This document shows positions 1 to 7,099 of a DNA stretch of 14,011 bases, piece by piece. The stretch spans positions 1-14,011 of the forward strand of contig CALLIO010000300.1 in NCBI GenBank assembly GCA_938009055.1. The letters run 5' to 3'. The stretch's first letter is position 1. Every line of letters begins with the position of its first letter. The position numbers were made by a program, and so were the translations under genes. The notes under the pieces were generated by a model, which saw only the letters and a program-made list of their open reading frames with translations, was not told the DNA's origin and did no database searches. This DNA comes from an uncultured Altererythrobacter sp. (GTDB lineage Bacteria; Pseudomonadota; Alphaproteobacteria; Sphingomonadales; Sphingomonadaceae).

Positions 1-618
1 ATCTGGGCGAGCCAGCCCTTTGGCTTTGTCCGCCTGCCCGATACGCTTTCGACCGGCAGCTCTATCATGCCGCAGAAAAAGAACCCTGATGCTGCCGAAT
101 TGGTGCGCGGCCATGCCGGGCGCGTGATCGGCTGCGCCACCGCGCTGATGGTGACGATGAAGGGGCTTCCGCTCGCCTATTCAAAGGATATGCAGGACGA
201 CAAGCCGCCGGTGTTTGAAGCGTCTGGCCTGCTGGACTTATCCATCGCCGCGATGACCGGCATGGTGGCGACGAGCGAGTTCAACCCCGAACGCATGCGC
301 GATGCCGCCGAACAAGGCTTTGCAACGGCGACTGACCTTGCCGATTGGCTCGTGACCGAGGCGGATATCCCTTTCCGCGAAGCCCATCACATTACCGGTG
401 CGGCTGTGAAACTGGCCGAAACAGAGCGGGTCGCGCTCGACAAATTGCCGCTCGATAAACTCAAAGAGATCGACGAGCGGATCGACGAGCGTGTTTTTGA
501 AGCCCTGTCTGTGGGCAGCTCGGTCCGCGCGCGCGCCTCATATGGTGGAACTGCGCCGGCCCGGGTAAGAGAGCAAGTCGAACGCGCGAAGAAAGCGCTG
601 GCGGAGAAAAAGGCATGA
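1..618 (+). CDS. argH: Argininosuccinate lyase, C-terminal part (5' end outside window)
   Basis: Argininosuccinate lyase cleaves argininosuccinate to arginine and fumarate, the last step of arginine synthesis, in the cytoplasm. The reading frame is open from base 1, so the gene is truncated by the window edge. About 205 residues are visible; the family is usually near 460, so more than half is missing. The fumarase/aspartase superfamily signature GSSIMPQKKNPD lies at visible residues 19-30 and includes the flexible serine loop that carries the catalytic base. The C-terminus (DERVFEALSVGSSVRARASYGG) region around visible residues 158-180 matches the ArgH C-terminal domain with its SV-S-R-SYGGT pattern. 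The stop TGA at 616-618 overlaps the ATG of the next gene, indicating translational coupling. A 12-bp tandem repeat sits at 468-491. Confidence 0.97.
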   Translation: MWASQPFGFVRLPDTLSTGSSIMPQKKNPDAAELVRGHAGRVIGCATALMVTMKGLPLAYSKDMQDDKPPVFEASGLLDLSIAAMTGMVATSEFNPERMRDAAEQGFATATDLADWLVTEADIPFREAHHITGAAVKLAETERVALDKLPLDKLKEIDERIDERVFEALSVGSSVRARASYGGTAPARVREQVERAKKALAEKKA

Positions 619-863
619 AACGGCTGGGTATTTCCTTGATGATCGGCACTGCAATGCTGTTGAGCTCTGGATGCGGACAGCGCGCTGATCTGGAACCGCG
701 CGCGGGCGTGTCGCTTCCACAAGAGCCCTATGGCACCACCACTGCGCCCGAGGCTGCGCAATTGCTCGAGCTGGAAACCCAAGCTGTGCCAGAACGCAGT
801 GTTGAGCTTCGCCGCCGTTCGGAAGAACGCGAAGATGACCCTTTCGATTTGCCGCCCGAATAG
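615..863 (+). CDS. Small LptM/YifL-like lipoprotein
   Basis: An 82-residue protein with a lipoprotein signal: K2/R3, a hydrophobic run (residues 4-16), then LSSGC with Cys20 as the lipidated residue. The -3 position is Ser rather than the usual Leu, a slightly relaxed lipobox. After Cys20 comes GQRADLEPRAG, which resembles the CG-x-x-G-x-L-x-P start of the LptM/YifL family. E. coli LptM assists maturation of the LPS transporter LptD. The rest is acidic and proline-rich, probably disordered, ending DDPFDLPPE. The ATG overlaps the argH stop (ATGA), and lysA starts 15 bp later. In E. coli the homologue precedes dapF, so the link to lysine/diaminopimelate genes is shared. Lipoprotein assignment is strong; LptM membership is likely but rests on the short motif and context. 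Confidence 0.8.
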   Translation: MKRLGISLMIGTAMLLSSGCGQRADLEPRAGVSLPQEPYGTTTAPEAAQLLELETQAVPERSVELRRRSEEREDDPFDLPPE

Positions 864-878
864 CTAAGCGGCGCTGCG

Positions 879-2153
879 ATGGATCATTTCTCCCTTAAGT
901 CCGGCGTCATGCATGCCGAAGATGTTGCCCTGCCCCGCATTGCGGAGGAAGTGGGCACGCCTGTCTACGTCTATTCTCGCGCCACTCTGGAACGCCACGC
1001 GCAAGTCTTCAAAGCCGCGCTATCCGGCCTCGGCTCGGGTGATCGAGCGCCGCTGATCGCTTTTGCGGTAAAGTCCAATCCCAACCTTTCCGTTTTGAAG
1101 GTCCTGCAGCGTCAAGGGTTCGGCGCAGATGTAGTATCCGGCGGCGAGCTGATTCGCGCATTGGCGGCCGGAATGGCGCCAGAAGATGTTGTCTTCTCCG
1201 GCGTTGGCAAGACCAGCGCGGAACTGGAACTGGGCCTCGATAAGCAAATCGGCCAGTTTAATATTGAATCCTCAGAAGAAGGCCGCGAGCTGGCCGCCAT
1301 TGCATCGGCGCGCGGCGAAGAAGCCTCCGCCGTCCTGCGGATCAACCCCGATGTTGACGCGAAAACGCATGAGAAAATCTCCACCGGCAAGGCTGAAAAC
1401 AAGTTTGGCGTTCCGCTGATCCGCGCGCGCGAGGTCTACAGCGAGCTGGCCGGACTTGCCGGTTTGAACCTGCGCGGTGTCGCCATTCATATCGGCAGCC
1501 AATTGCTCGATCTGGAGCCGCTCGAAACGGCCTTTGCCAAAGTCGGCGCGTTAGTCAGCGATTTGCGCGCAGCGGGACACACGATCACCCATGTCGATCT
1601 GGGCGGCGGTTTGGGCGTGCCTTACAAAGCCGGCGAGACCCCTCCATCCCCTGCAGAATATGGAGCGATGGTCGAACGCGCCACAAAGGGCTGGGACGTG
1701 CGCCTCGCTTTTGAACCGGGCCGCGTGATTGCGGGCAATGCGGGCATTTTGCTCACCCGAGTGGTGCGCGTGAAACGCGGCGGCAATGGTCCGCCGTTTG
1801 TGATTGTCGATGCCGCGATGAATGACCTCGCGCGCCCTGCCCTTTATGGCGCATGGCATGATTTTGAGGCGGTCGAACCATCGGGCGAGCGCATGACGGC
1901 CAATATCGTCGGCCCGATTTGCGAGACGGGCGATACCTTTGCCAAAGACCGTGAATGCGATGCGCTTCAATCGGGCGATCTCGCGATCTTCCGCACCGCT
2001 GGCGCCTATGGCGCGACAATGGCCTCCAGCTATAATTCGCGCGGCTTTGTCGCAGAAGTTATGGTCGATGGCGACCAATTCGCAGTTGTCGCGGACCGGA
2101 TTGCGGCCAGTGCAATCATGGATGCAGAGCGCGTGCCGGACTTTCTTGCATGA
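879..2153 (+). CDS. lysA: Diaminopimelate decarboxylase
   Basis: LysA decarboxylates meso-diaminopimelate to L-lysine, the last step of the DAP pathway, using pyridoxal phosphate. The 424-residue protein has the full fold type III layout. FAVKSN carries the Schiff-base lysine K65 in the N-terminal TIM barrel. HIGSQ (H204), GGGLG (242-246) and EPGR (279-282) bind the cofactor phosphate and substrate. The C-terminal barrel has CETGD with catalytic Cys348, then YGATMASSYNSR from Tyr377. The start MDHFSLKSGVMHAEDV matches the usual beginning of alphaproteobacterial LysA, so this ATG is preferred although no strong Shine-Dalgarno is seen. It lies between the lipoprotein gene and the siroheme gene with 15-16 bp gaps, consistent with one operon. 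Confidence 0.97.
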   Translation: MDHFSLKSGVMHAEDVALPRIAEEVGTPVYVYSRATLERHAQVFKAALSGLGSGDRAPLIAFAVKSNPNLSVLKVLQRQGFGADVVSGGELIRALAAGMAPEDVVFSGVGKTSAELELGLDKQIGQFNIESSEEGRELAAIASARGEEASAVLRINPDVDAKTHEKISTGKAENKFGVPLIRAREVYSELAGLAGLNLRGVAIHIGSQLLDLEPLETAFAKVGALVSDLRAAGHTITHVDLGGGLGVPYKAGETPPSPAEYGAMVERATKGWDVRLAFEPGRVIAGNAGILLTRVVRVKRGGNGPPFVIVDAAMNDLARPALYGAWHDFEAVEPSGERMTANIVGPICETGDTFAKDRECDALQSGDLAIFRTAGAYGATMASSYNSRGFVAEVMVDGDQFAVVADRIAASAIMDAERVPDFLA

Positions 2154-2169
2154 CCAAATTATCGCTCGC

Positions 2170-2997
2170 ATGAGTAAGGGCGCTCTGCCTAAGGGAATTG
2201 CCAGCCTGCCGCTGTTCCATCAGGTGCGCGGGCAGAAAATCTTGCTGTTGGGCGAAGGGGAAGCCGCTGAGCCCAAGCGCCGCTTGATCGAACGCGTGGG
2301 CGCGGAAGTCATCCCGGACATGCAGCAGGCGATAGATGAAGGGGTGCGGATTGCCTTTGTCGCTTATGATGATGCCAAAGCTTGCGAGGTTGCCGCGATC
2401 AATTTGCGCTGTGCCGGATTGTTGGTGAATGTGGTCGATAGGCCCGAATTGTGCGATTTTACGACGCCCAGCATCCTTGATCGTGATCCGCTCTTGATAG
2501 CGATTGGAACCGGCGGCGCATCAGCGGGCCTGGCCAAACATATTCGACTGCGGCTTGAACGGATATTGCCGCAAACTCTGGGCAAGCTCGCCCGCGCACT
2601 TCAAGCAATCCGCCCACAATTGAGGGAAAGATTGCCCAATGGCGCAGAACGCCGACAAGTGATCGACAAGGCATTAGGCGAAGGTGGTATTCTCGATCCT
2701 TTGGCCGCCGGTGCACATAAGAAAGTCAAGCCTTGGTTCGATGGCAGCACACCGCAGATGGATCCGGTGCTTGAGGAAATTGCTCTAACCAGTTCGGACC
2801 CAGAAGAGCTTACCCTGCGCGCCGCCCGCCTGCTGGGTCTGGCGGACCGAATTGTGCTAGAAGGGGCAGTTCCAGAAGAAATTCTCGCCCGTGCACGCGC
2901 CGATGCGGAAAGGCTGAAAATGAGCGAATGGGACGCCAGCCAGCAAGCGCCAGGCTTGACCGTAACAGTCAAGACCCCCTCGGAACTGTCTGACTAG
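2170..2997 (+). CDS. Precorrin-2 dehydrogenase / sirohydrochlorin ferrochelatase (CysG N-terminal type)
   Basis: This enzyme oxidises precorrin-2 with NAD and inserts iron to make siroheme, the cofactor of sulfite and nitrite reductases. The protein is 275 residues from ATG 2170. An upstream open frame runs to 1939 but lies inside lysA, and SLPLFHQVRGQKILLLGEG from residue 12 is the typical family start. The Rossmann motif GEGEAAEPKRRL is at 28-39, NVVDRPELCDFTTPS at 87-101, and the catalytic Asp region ILDRDP at 102-107, followed by GTGGAS (113-118). A helical dimerisation region follows. Residues about 206-250 (DPEELTLRAARLLGLAD and following) resemble the first helices of the uroporphyrinogen methyltransferase domain, but the glycine-rich SAM loop and everything after it are absent. 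The stop overlaps the convergent gene's stop. Confidence 0.93.
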   Translation: MSKGALPKGIASLPLFHQVRGQKILLLGEGEAAEPKRRLIERVGAEVIPDMQQAIDEGVRIAFVAYDDAKACEVAAINLRCAGLLVNVVDRPELCDFTTPSILDRDPLLIAIGTGGASAGLAKHIRLRLERILPQTLGKLARALQAIRPQLRERLPNGAERRQVIDKALGEGGILDPLAAGAHKKVKPWFDGSTPQMDPVLEEIALTSSDPEELTLRAARLLGLADRIVLEGAVPEEILARARADAERLKMSEWDASQQAPGLTVTVKTPSELSD

Positions 2998-3959
2998 GCG
3001 GCCAAATCTTCGGAACGGAATTCGGCAAAATAGCCCGCCATGGCGGTCTCCGCTTTCTTACTTAGACCGATAAAAGCTCGGCGCTTGTCAGCGGCGTCTT
3101 CGGTCCGTTCGAACAGGCCAATTTCAACCAGCTGCTTAATCCAGCGTAGCGCAGTGGTTGCCGGAACCCCCGCCGCGATGCAGAGCGAGGTGACCGAGAC
3201 AGGCTTGCCCTCACCGCGCGCCGCCGTGAGATCAAGCAGCATATCCCATGCAGGATCGCCAAACAGATCGCTGTCAAAGAAACGCGAACGCGCTTGCCGC
3301 TGGCGGATAATCCGACGCACATAACGCGGATCGGGCAAAGAACACTCTGCTTGCTTTGGTGACCGGTGAATGTCGGTGACACTGCTGTTCATGATCCATC
3401 CGACCTTCGGCTCGCTAAAGCTGTTTGCCCCATCCAGATCATCGCCACCGTTTCCGTCGAGCCGTTTGGCGATGGCATCCACCTGCTCGCTCAAACGCAA
3501 GAGCCGCATGCGGTCATCCTCTGACATTTCGCGCACCCTCCCTCCCCTGCCAGCAGAGGCTGCACGGCTAAGCGCAAGCAAGATATCCGTCCGGCTCGCT
3601 TCGATCAGAAACTGCGCATCGCTTTGGTCGAAACAGGCGAAAACGGCATCGAGATTGTCCATACTGGTCATAACGATGATCTGCGAAAGAGAGCGCGAAA
3701 ATTTCATATCCAGCGCGGCCAATCCCGCAAGCTGGCGGGCATCAATTGTGCCGCAATCAATCAGCAGAATATCGCCGTCAGTTTCCAGCATCCCGCCAAG
3801 CAGAACATCAAGTTCGCCTGTTTCACCGATCTTATAGCCCGCTTTGGTCAAATCAGCAGTAAGCTGATCGGGATCATTGCCGTGCGAGTGAAAGAAATCG
3901 ACCCGTAGCTTTGGACCAGTTCTCGCGTCTTCCGTGTAAGATAAATCGAGATATTCCAT
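2994..3959 (-). CDS. Winged-helix (MarR-type) regulator with receiver-like N-terminal domain
   Basis: A 321-residue protein, probably a transcription regulator. Residues about 17-137 resemble a degenerate response-regulator receiver: DILLIDCG (63-70) with an Asp where the phosphoacceptor would lie, and IIVMTS (94-99) where the conserved Thr/Ser would lie; no clear downstream Lys is seen. A short coiled coil (147-168) leads to a linker. A winged helix fills about 225-315: FFDSDLFGDPAWDMLLDL, then SLCIAAGVPATTALRWIKQL as helix-turn-helix and a wing ending in AFIGLS. I chose ATG 3959 over GTG 3968 because AGAGGT (3969-3974 on the opposite strand) sits 9 nt from the ATG but directly abuts the GTG. 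Similar MarR-annotated proteins occur in sphingomonads. The target is unknown; it may act at the divergent sigma gene, which is inference. Confidence 0.85.
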   Translation of the reverse strand: MEYLDLSYTEDARTGPKLRVDFFHSHGNDPDQLTADLTKAGYKIGETGELDVLLGGMLETDGDILLIDCGTIDARQLAGLAALDMKFSRSLSQIIVMTSMDNLDAVFACFDQSDAQFLIEASRTDILLALSRAASAGRGGRVREMSEDDRMRLLRLSEQVDAIAKRLDGNGGDDLDGANSFSEPKVGWIMNSSVTDIHRSPKQAECSLPDPRYVRRIIRQRQARSRFFDSDLFGDPAWDMLLDLTAARGEGKPVSVTSLCIAAGVPATTALRWIKQLVEIGLFERTEDAADKRRAFIGLSKKAETAMAGYFAEFRSEDLAA

Positions 3960-3987
3960 TCGAATCACACCTCTAATTGCGCGAACA

Positions 3988-4015
3988 TATTTAGAACAAA
4001 AGGTGACTAAGTCAA
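3988..4015 (-). promoter_or_regulatory. Sigma-70 type promoter for the winged-helix regulator
   Basis: Reading the minus strand, TTGACT (4010-4015) is separated by 16 bp from TAAATA (3988-3993); taking AAATAT gives a 17-bp spacer. The implied transcription start near 3980 leaves a short leader that still contains the AGAGGT ribosome binding site at 3969-3974. This is the clearest conventional promoter in the window, and it also supports the ATG at 3959 as start codon. Confidence 0.65.
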
Positions 4016-4089
4016 GAATTTCCTACAAAATTGCAGAACTCGCGAAAGAAAATTGAACTATTCACCCGATTGGAACGACTATAGATGTG

Positions 4090-4683
4090 ATGACCAATCA
4101 AGCGTCCAAATCCAGCGGTCCATTGGCGGATCAACTCTATGACGAATTGCTTGTTGTAAGATCGCAGCAGGGCGACCGCCGCGCGCTTGAAAGACTGTTC
4201 CAGCGCTGGAATGCGCGCCTGACCCGGACAGCGCGGCGCTATTGCGGCGACGCGGATGCGGCAACTGATCTGACGCAAGAATGCTGGGTCGCGATCCTTA
4301 AGGGTATTGGCGGATTGCGCGATCCAGCCCGCTTTCGCAGCTACGCCTTTTCGGTGCTGCACAGACGCGGTGCAGACTATTTGCGTAAAACGGTTCGGCA
4401 GCGCGAGCATCTGGCCGATCTATCGCAAACAGTCCAGGCGTCTCAGCCCGCTCCGCAATCCGATAGCGCCGCGATAGCTCAGGCTTTTGCCACCCTCCCC
4501 GCAGATCAACGGCTGGCCGTGCATCTCTATTTTGTCGAGGGGTTAACGCTCGGCGAGATCGCAAAAGTTCAATCCATCCCACAAGGAACAGCCAAGAGCC
4601 GGATTTTCCACGCGCGCCAAAGGTTGAAAGCGGCGCTCGATCCCAACCAACCAGACCCCGATCACAAAGGAGAAACCTCATGA
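4090..4683 (+). CDS. ECF-family RNA polymerase sigma factor
   Basis: A 197-residue sigma-70 family protein with only regions 2 and 4, the extracytoplasmic-function architecture. Region 2 spans about 28-100, with the core-binding segment DLTQECWVAIL (60-70) and FRSYAFSVLHRRGADYLRK following. Region 4 spans about 128-182: LPADQRLAVHLYFVEGLTL, then GEIAKVQSIPQGTAKSRIFHARQRL as the -35-binding helix-turn-helix. A GTG at 4087 immediately precedes the ATG at 4090; I chose the ATG, but neither has a strong Shine-Dalgarno. The stop overlaps the ATG of the next gene (ATGA), so the two are translationally coupled. Such coupling in ECF loci usually marks a cognate regulator, often an anti-sigma factor. 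The signal and regulon cannot be read from the sequence. Confidence 0.92.
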   Translation: MTNQASKSSGPLADQLYDELLVVRSQQGDRRALERLFQRWNARLTRTARRYCGDADAATDLTQECWVAILKGIGGLRDPARFRSYAFSVLHRRGADYLRKTVRQREHLADLSQTVQASQPAPQSDSAAIAQAFATLPADQRLAVHLYFVEGLTLGEIAKVQSIPQGTAKSRIFHARQRLKAALDPNQPDPDHKGETS

Positions 4684-5051
4684 ACAATTCTGATGAACGC
4701 ATTGCCGCCGCCTTGGACAAGGACGATCACGATTTCCTCGCCAGCCTCGATAGCGATCGCAGCATGTTCCAGCAGATTGGCGATAGCTGGCACGGCCCGC
4801 TTGGCGGCTGGGCGCGCTTTAGCTTTGTGATCGCCATCATCATTGGGATTGCGCTGGTTTACAGTTTCTACCGAGCGATGACAGCGGATGGCGATGCGAT
4901 GATCGGTTGGGGCCTCACCTGCCTTGCGCTGCTCGTCATGCAGGGGTTCCTGAAGGAATGGATGTTCGCGCGGATGAACATGCTGACCGTGCTGAGCGAG
5001 GTTAAGCGCCTGCAAGTGCAAGTCGCCCTACTAAGCGAAAAGGAAGGCTGA
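4680..5051 (+). CDS. Small two-helix membrane protein, DUF6768-like, coupled to the ECF sigma gene
   Basis: A 123-residue protein with a soluble acidic N-terminus (1-45, including DRSMFQQIGDSWHGPLGGWAR), two predicted transmembrane helices (about 46-66 and 74-94), and a C-terminal amphipathic helix, MLTVLSEVKRLQVQVALL (101-118), that could form a coiled coil. I recognise this pattern as DUF6768, a family of unknown function. A strong AAGGAGA (4667-4673) precedes the ATG, which overlaps the sigma factor stop. It has no HxxxCxxC zinc motif, so it is not a standard ZAS anti-sigma factor. Its position makes a membrane-bound sigma regulator plausible, but this is inference. It converges on the L,D-transpeptidase gene with a 16-bp gap. 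Confidence 0.85.
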   Translation: MNNSDERIAAALDKDDHDFLASLDSDRSMFQQIGDSWHGPLGGWARFSFVIAIIIGIALVYSFYRAMTADGDAMIGWGLTCLALLVMQGFLKEWMFARMNMLTVLSEVKRLQVQVALLSEKEG

Positions 5052-5067
5052 GAGAGAAGAGGGCTGT

Positions 5068-5643
5068 CTAGCGCTCGATCACAATCGTCGTGCCATCGGG
5101 CACCAAGGCCCACAGCTCGCGAATCTCGGCATTGGAGAGCGCAATGCAGCCATCGGTCCAATCGCCGCGCATGCGCCCATAATTCAGTCCATTGGGCTGG
5201 CCGTGGATATAGATATCACCGCCCGGCGAACGGCCCCATTGGCGGGCAAAAGCGCGGTCATTGGCATTGGGATAGGAAATGCGCAGCGAGAGGAAATAGG
5301 AGCTTTGCGGATTGCGCAGATCAATGGTGTAGCGCCCTTCCGGTGTGCGCTCATCCCCCTGAAATTGCTTATGACCATAGGGCGCATCGCCAAATTGCAG
5401 CCCGCTAAAGACCCGCAAGACTTCACGCCCGCGATAGACTGTTAGTGTGCGTTCCGATTTGTCGACTCGGATAAAATTGCCCTGCAATCGCGCCGGATGC
5501 GGTATCGAACGCGTTACCAGACGCTGAGAACCAGATTCGCTGCTGGCGTTGACGCCCGTTGTTGGCGCGCGCTCATCCTGCGGGGCAGCGCATCCGGCCA
5601 AGGCCAGCACCAAAGCGGCAATCTTGAAGGAGCGGACAACCAT
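5068..5643 (-). CDS. YkuD-type L,D-transpeptidase lipoprotein
   Basis: A 191-residue secreted protein that should crosslink peptidoglycan or attach proteins to it through a catalytic cysteine. The start MVVRSFKIAALVLALAGC gives a lipoprotein signal with canonical lipobox LAGC (Cys18); the frame extends 35 codons upstream, but that segment has no signal character. After a low-complexity linker (20-48), the YkuD domain runs from about 55 to the end: FIRVDKSERTLTVYRG, TPEGRYTI (100-107), IHGQP with His147, and DWTDGCIALSN (161-171) with catalytic Cys166. The usual S/T-x-G-C is present as TDGC rather than SHGC. It lies 114 bp downstream of purA on the same strand and could be a readthrough gene or have its own weak promoter. 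Confidence 0.93.
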   Translation of the reverse strand: MVVRSFKIAALVLALAGCAAPQDERAPTTGVNASSESGSQRLVTRSIPHPARLQGNFIRVDKSERTLTVYRGREVLRVFSGLQFGDAPYGHKQFQGDERTPEGRYTIDLRNPQSSYFLSLRISYPNANDRAFARQWGRSPGGDIYIHGQPNGLNYGRMRGDWTDGCIALSNAEIRELWALVPDGTTIVIER

Positions 5644-5757
5644 GAGCCTATGAATACTCACGCATTTCGATTGGCGCAATTCGGCTGAATGCCTAGTCCA
5701 ACATTGGAGCATTGTTGAGGCTTTGGTTAAACCCCTACCTTCGGACACTTGCCCCCT

Positions 5758-7047
5758 TTAATCGAGGAAAGGATCGCGTACGAGGATCGTATCCTCACGC
5801 TCTGGACTGGTCGACACCAGCGCTACGGGCGTTTCAATCAATTCCTGCACGCGCTGGATATATTTGATCGCATTGGCGGGCAGGTCAGCCCAGCTGCGCG
5901 CGCCGGCCGTGCTCTCGCTCCAGCCTTCCATTTCCTCATAAATCGGTTCGACTTTGGCCTGATCACCAGCATGCGAGGGAAGATAGTCCACGACATTGCC
6001 ATTGAGACGATATCCGGTGCAGATTTTCACCGTCTCAAAACCGTCGAGAACGTCGATTTTGGTGAGCGCAATTCCGGTGACGCCGCTGATCGAGCACGAT
6101 TGCCGCACGATCACCGCATCGAACCACCCCACGCGCCGCTTGCGCCCGGTGACAACGCCAAACTCATGGCCCTTCTCACCCAAAGTCTGGCCAATTTCAT
6201 CTTCAAGCTCGGTCGGGAACGGGCCGGATCCAACCCGCGTGGTATATGCCTTCACAATGCCCAACACAAAGCCGGTCGATCCGGGGCCAAGCCCGCTTCC
6301 ACTCGCCGCAGTGCCGCTGACCGTGTTTGAGCTGGTGACAAAGGGATAGGTGCCGTGATCAACGTCGAGCAGAACACCCTGCGCGCCTTCGAACAAGACG
6401 CGCGCACCGGCCTTGCGCACCTTCTTCAGCCGTTTCCAAACCGGCTGAGCAAAGCGCAGAACGAAGGGCGCGATCTCTTTGAGTTCAGCAAGCAAAGCCG
6501 CACGGTCCACTTGCGGCTGATCAAAACCAGCCCGCAATGCGTCGTGATGGGCACAGAGCCGGTCTAGCTGCGATTCCAATTCGTCCAGATGCGCCAGATC
6601 GCACACACGGATTGCGCGGCGTCCGACCTTATCTTCATAAGCAGGGCCAATTCCGCGGCCCGTGGTGCCGATCTTGCCCTTGCCCGCCGCTGTCTCGCGC
6701 AGGCCATCCAAATCGCGGTGAACCGGTAGGATCAGCGGGCAATTGTCCGCAACAGCCAGATTGTCGGCAGTGATTTCAACGCCCTGCTTTTCAAGCTTTT
6801 CAACTTCATCGCGCAAGGCCCATGGATCGAGCACCACGCCATTGCCAATCATGCTCATTGTGCCCGAAACAATCCCAGAGGGCAGGAGCGAAAGCTTGTA
6901 AACCTCGCCATCAATAACCAGCGTGTGCCCGGCATTGTGGCCGCCCTGGAACCGAACCACAGCGTCAGCACGGCTGGCGAGCCAGTCGACGATCTTGCCT
7001 TTGCCTTCATCGCCCCATTGGGCACCGATCACAGTTACATTGGCCAT
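5758..7047 (-). CDS. purA: Adenylosuccinate synthetase
   Basis: PurA joins IMP and aspartate using GTP, the first committed step to AMP. The protein is 429 residues, the normal length. It begins MANVTVIGAQWGDEGKGK, the GTP-binding P-loop with catalytic Asp13, and GGHNAGHT (35-42) carries His41; both match E. coli numbering. GTTGRGIGPAYEDK (IMP and switch region) and the C-terminal VALVSTSPERED, typical of the guanine-binding end, are present. It follows hisZ on the same strand after a 145-bp spacer, so it may share the serC-serA-hisZ transcript or have its own promoter. The ribosome site is weak: a GGGGGAC run about 12 nt before the ATG. Confidence 0.98.
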   Translation of the reverse strand: MANVTVIGAQWGDEGKGKIVDWLASRADAVVRFQGGHNAGHTLVIDGEVYKLSLLPSGIVSGTMSMIGNGVVLDPWALRDEVEKLEKQGVEITADNLAVADNCPLILPVHRDLDGLRETAAGKGKIGTTGRGIGPAYEDKVGRRAIRVCDLAHLDELESQLDRLCAHHDALRAGFDQPQVDRAALLAELKEIAPFVLRFAQPVWKRLKKVRKAGARVLFEGAQGVLLDVDHGTYPFVTSSNTVSGTAASGSGLGPGSTGFVLGIVKAYTTRVGSGPFPTELEDEIGQTLGEKGHEFGVVTGRKRRVGWFDAVIVRQSCSISGVTGIALTKIDVLDGFETVKICTGYRLNGNVVDYLPSHAGDQAKVEPIYEEMEGWSESTAGARSWADLPANAIKYIQRVQELIETPVALVSTSPEREDTILVRDPFLD

Positions 7048-7084
7048 AGTTACATCTGTCCCCCTGCCAGAGGGATCCTCAAAT

Positions 7085-7099
7085 GTCCTTCGACAGGAC
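7085..7099. repeat. Small inverted repeat in the hisZ-purA spacer
   Basis: GTCCT-TCGAC-AGGAC forms a perfect 5-bp stem with a 5-nt loop, and ATGTC/GACAT (7083-7087 and 7102-7106) offers an alternative pairing. TCGACA occurs twice in 16 bp. The CCTTCGACAGG core resembles a dispersed intergenic repeat I associate with sphingomonad genomes, but the copy here would be short and degraded. No U-tract follows on either strand, so I do not call it a terminator. Confidence 0.35.

Noticed and set aside
1939..2169. N-terminal extension of the siroheme synthase frame
   Set aside because: It lies within lysA in another frame; family similarity begins only after ATG 2170.
1551..2171. Minus-strand open frame of 206 codons opposite lysA
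   Set aside because: Entirely opposite lysA with Ala/Arg/His-rich shadow composition and no domain.
4053..4085. TTGAAC...TATAGA as a promoter for the sigma gene
   Set aside because: The spacer would be 21 bp, too long for sigma-70, and the -10 would abut the start codon; no better alternative was found.
5695..5720. CAACA...TGTTG stem between purA and the L,D-transpeptidase gene as a terminator
   Set aside because: The stem is only 5 bp, AT-rich, with no following U-tract.
5749..6330. Plus-strand open frame of 193 codons opposite purA
   Set aside because: Antisense to conserved purA codons; no family signature and no ribosome site worth noting.
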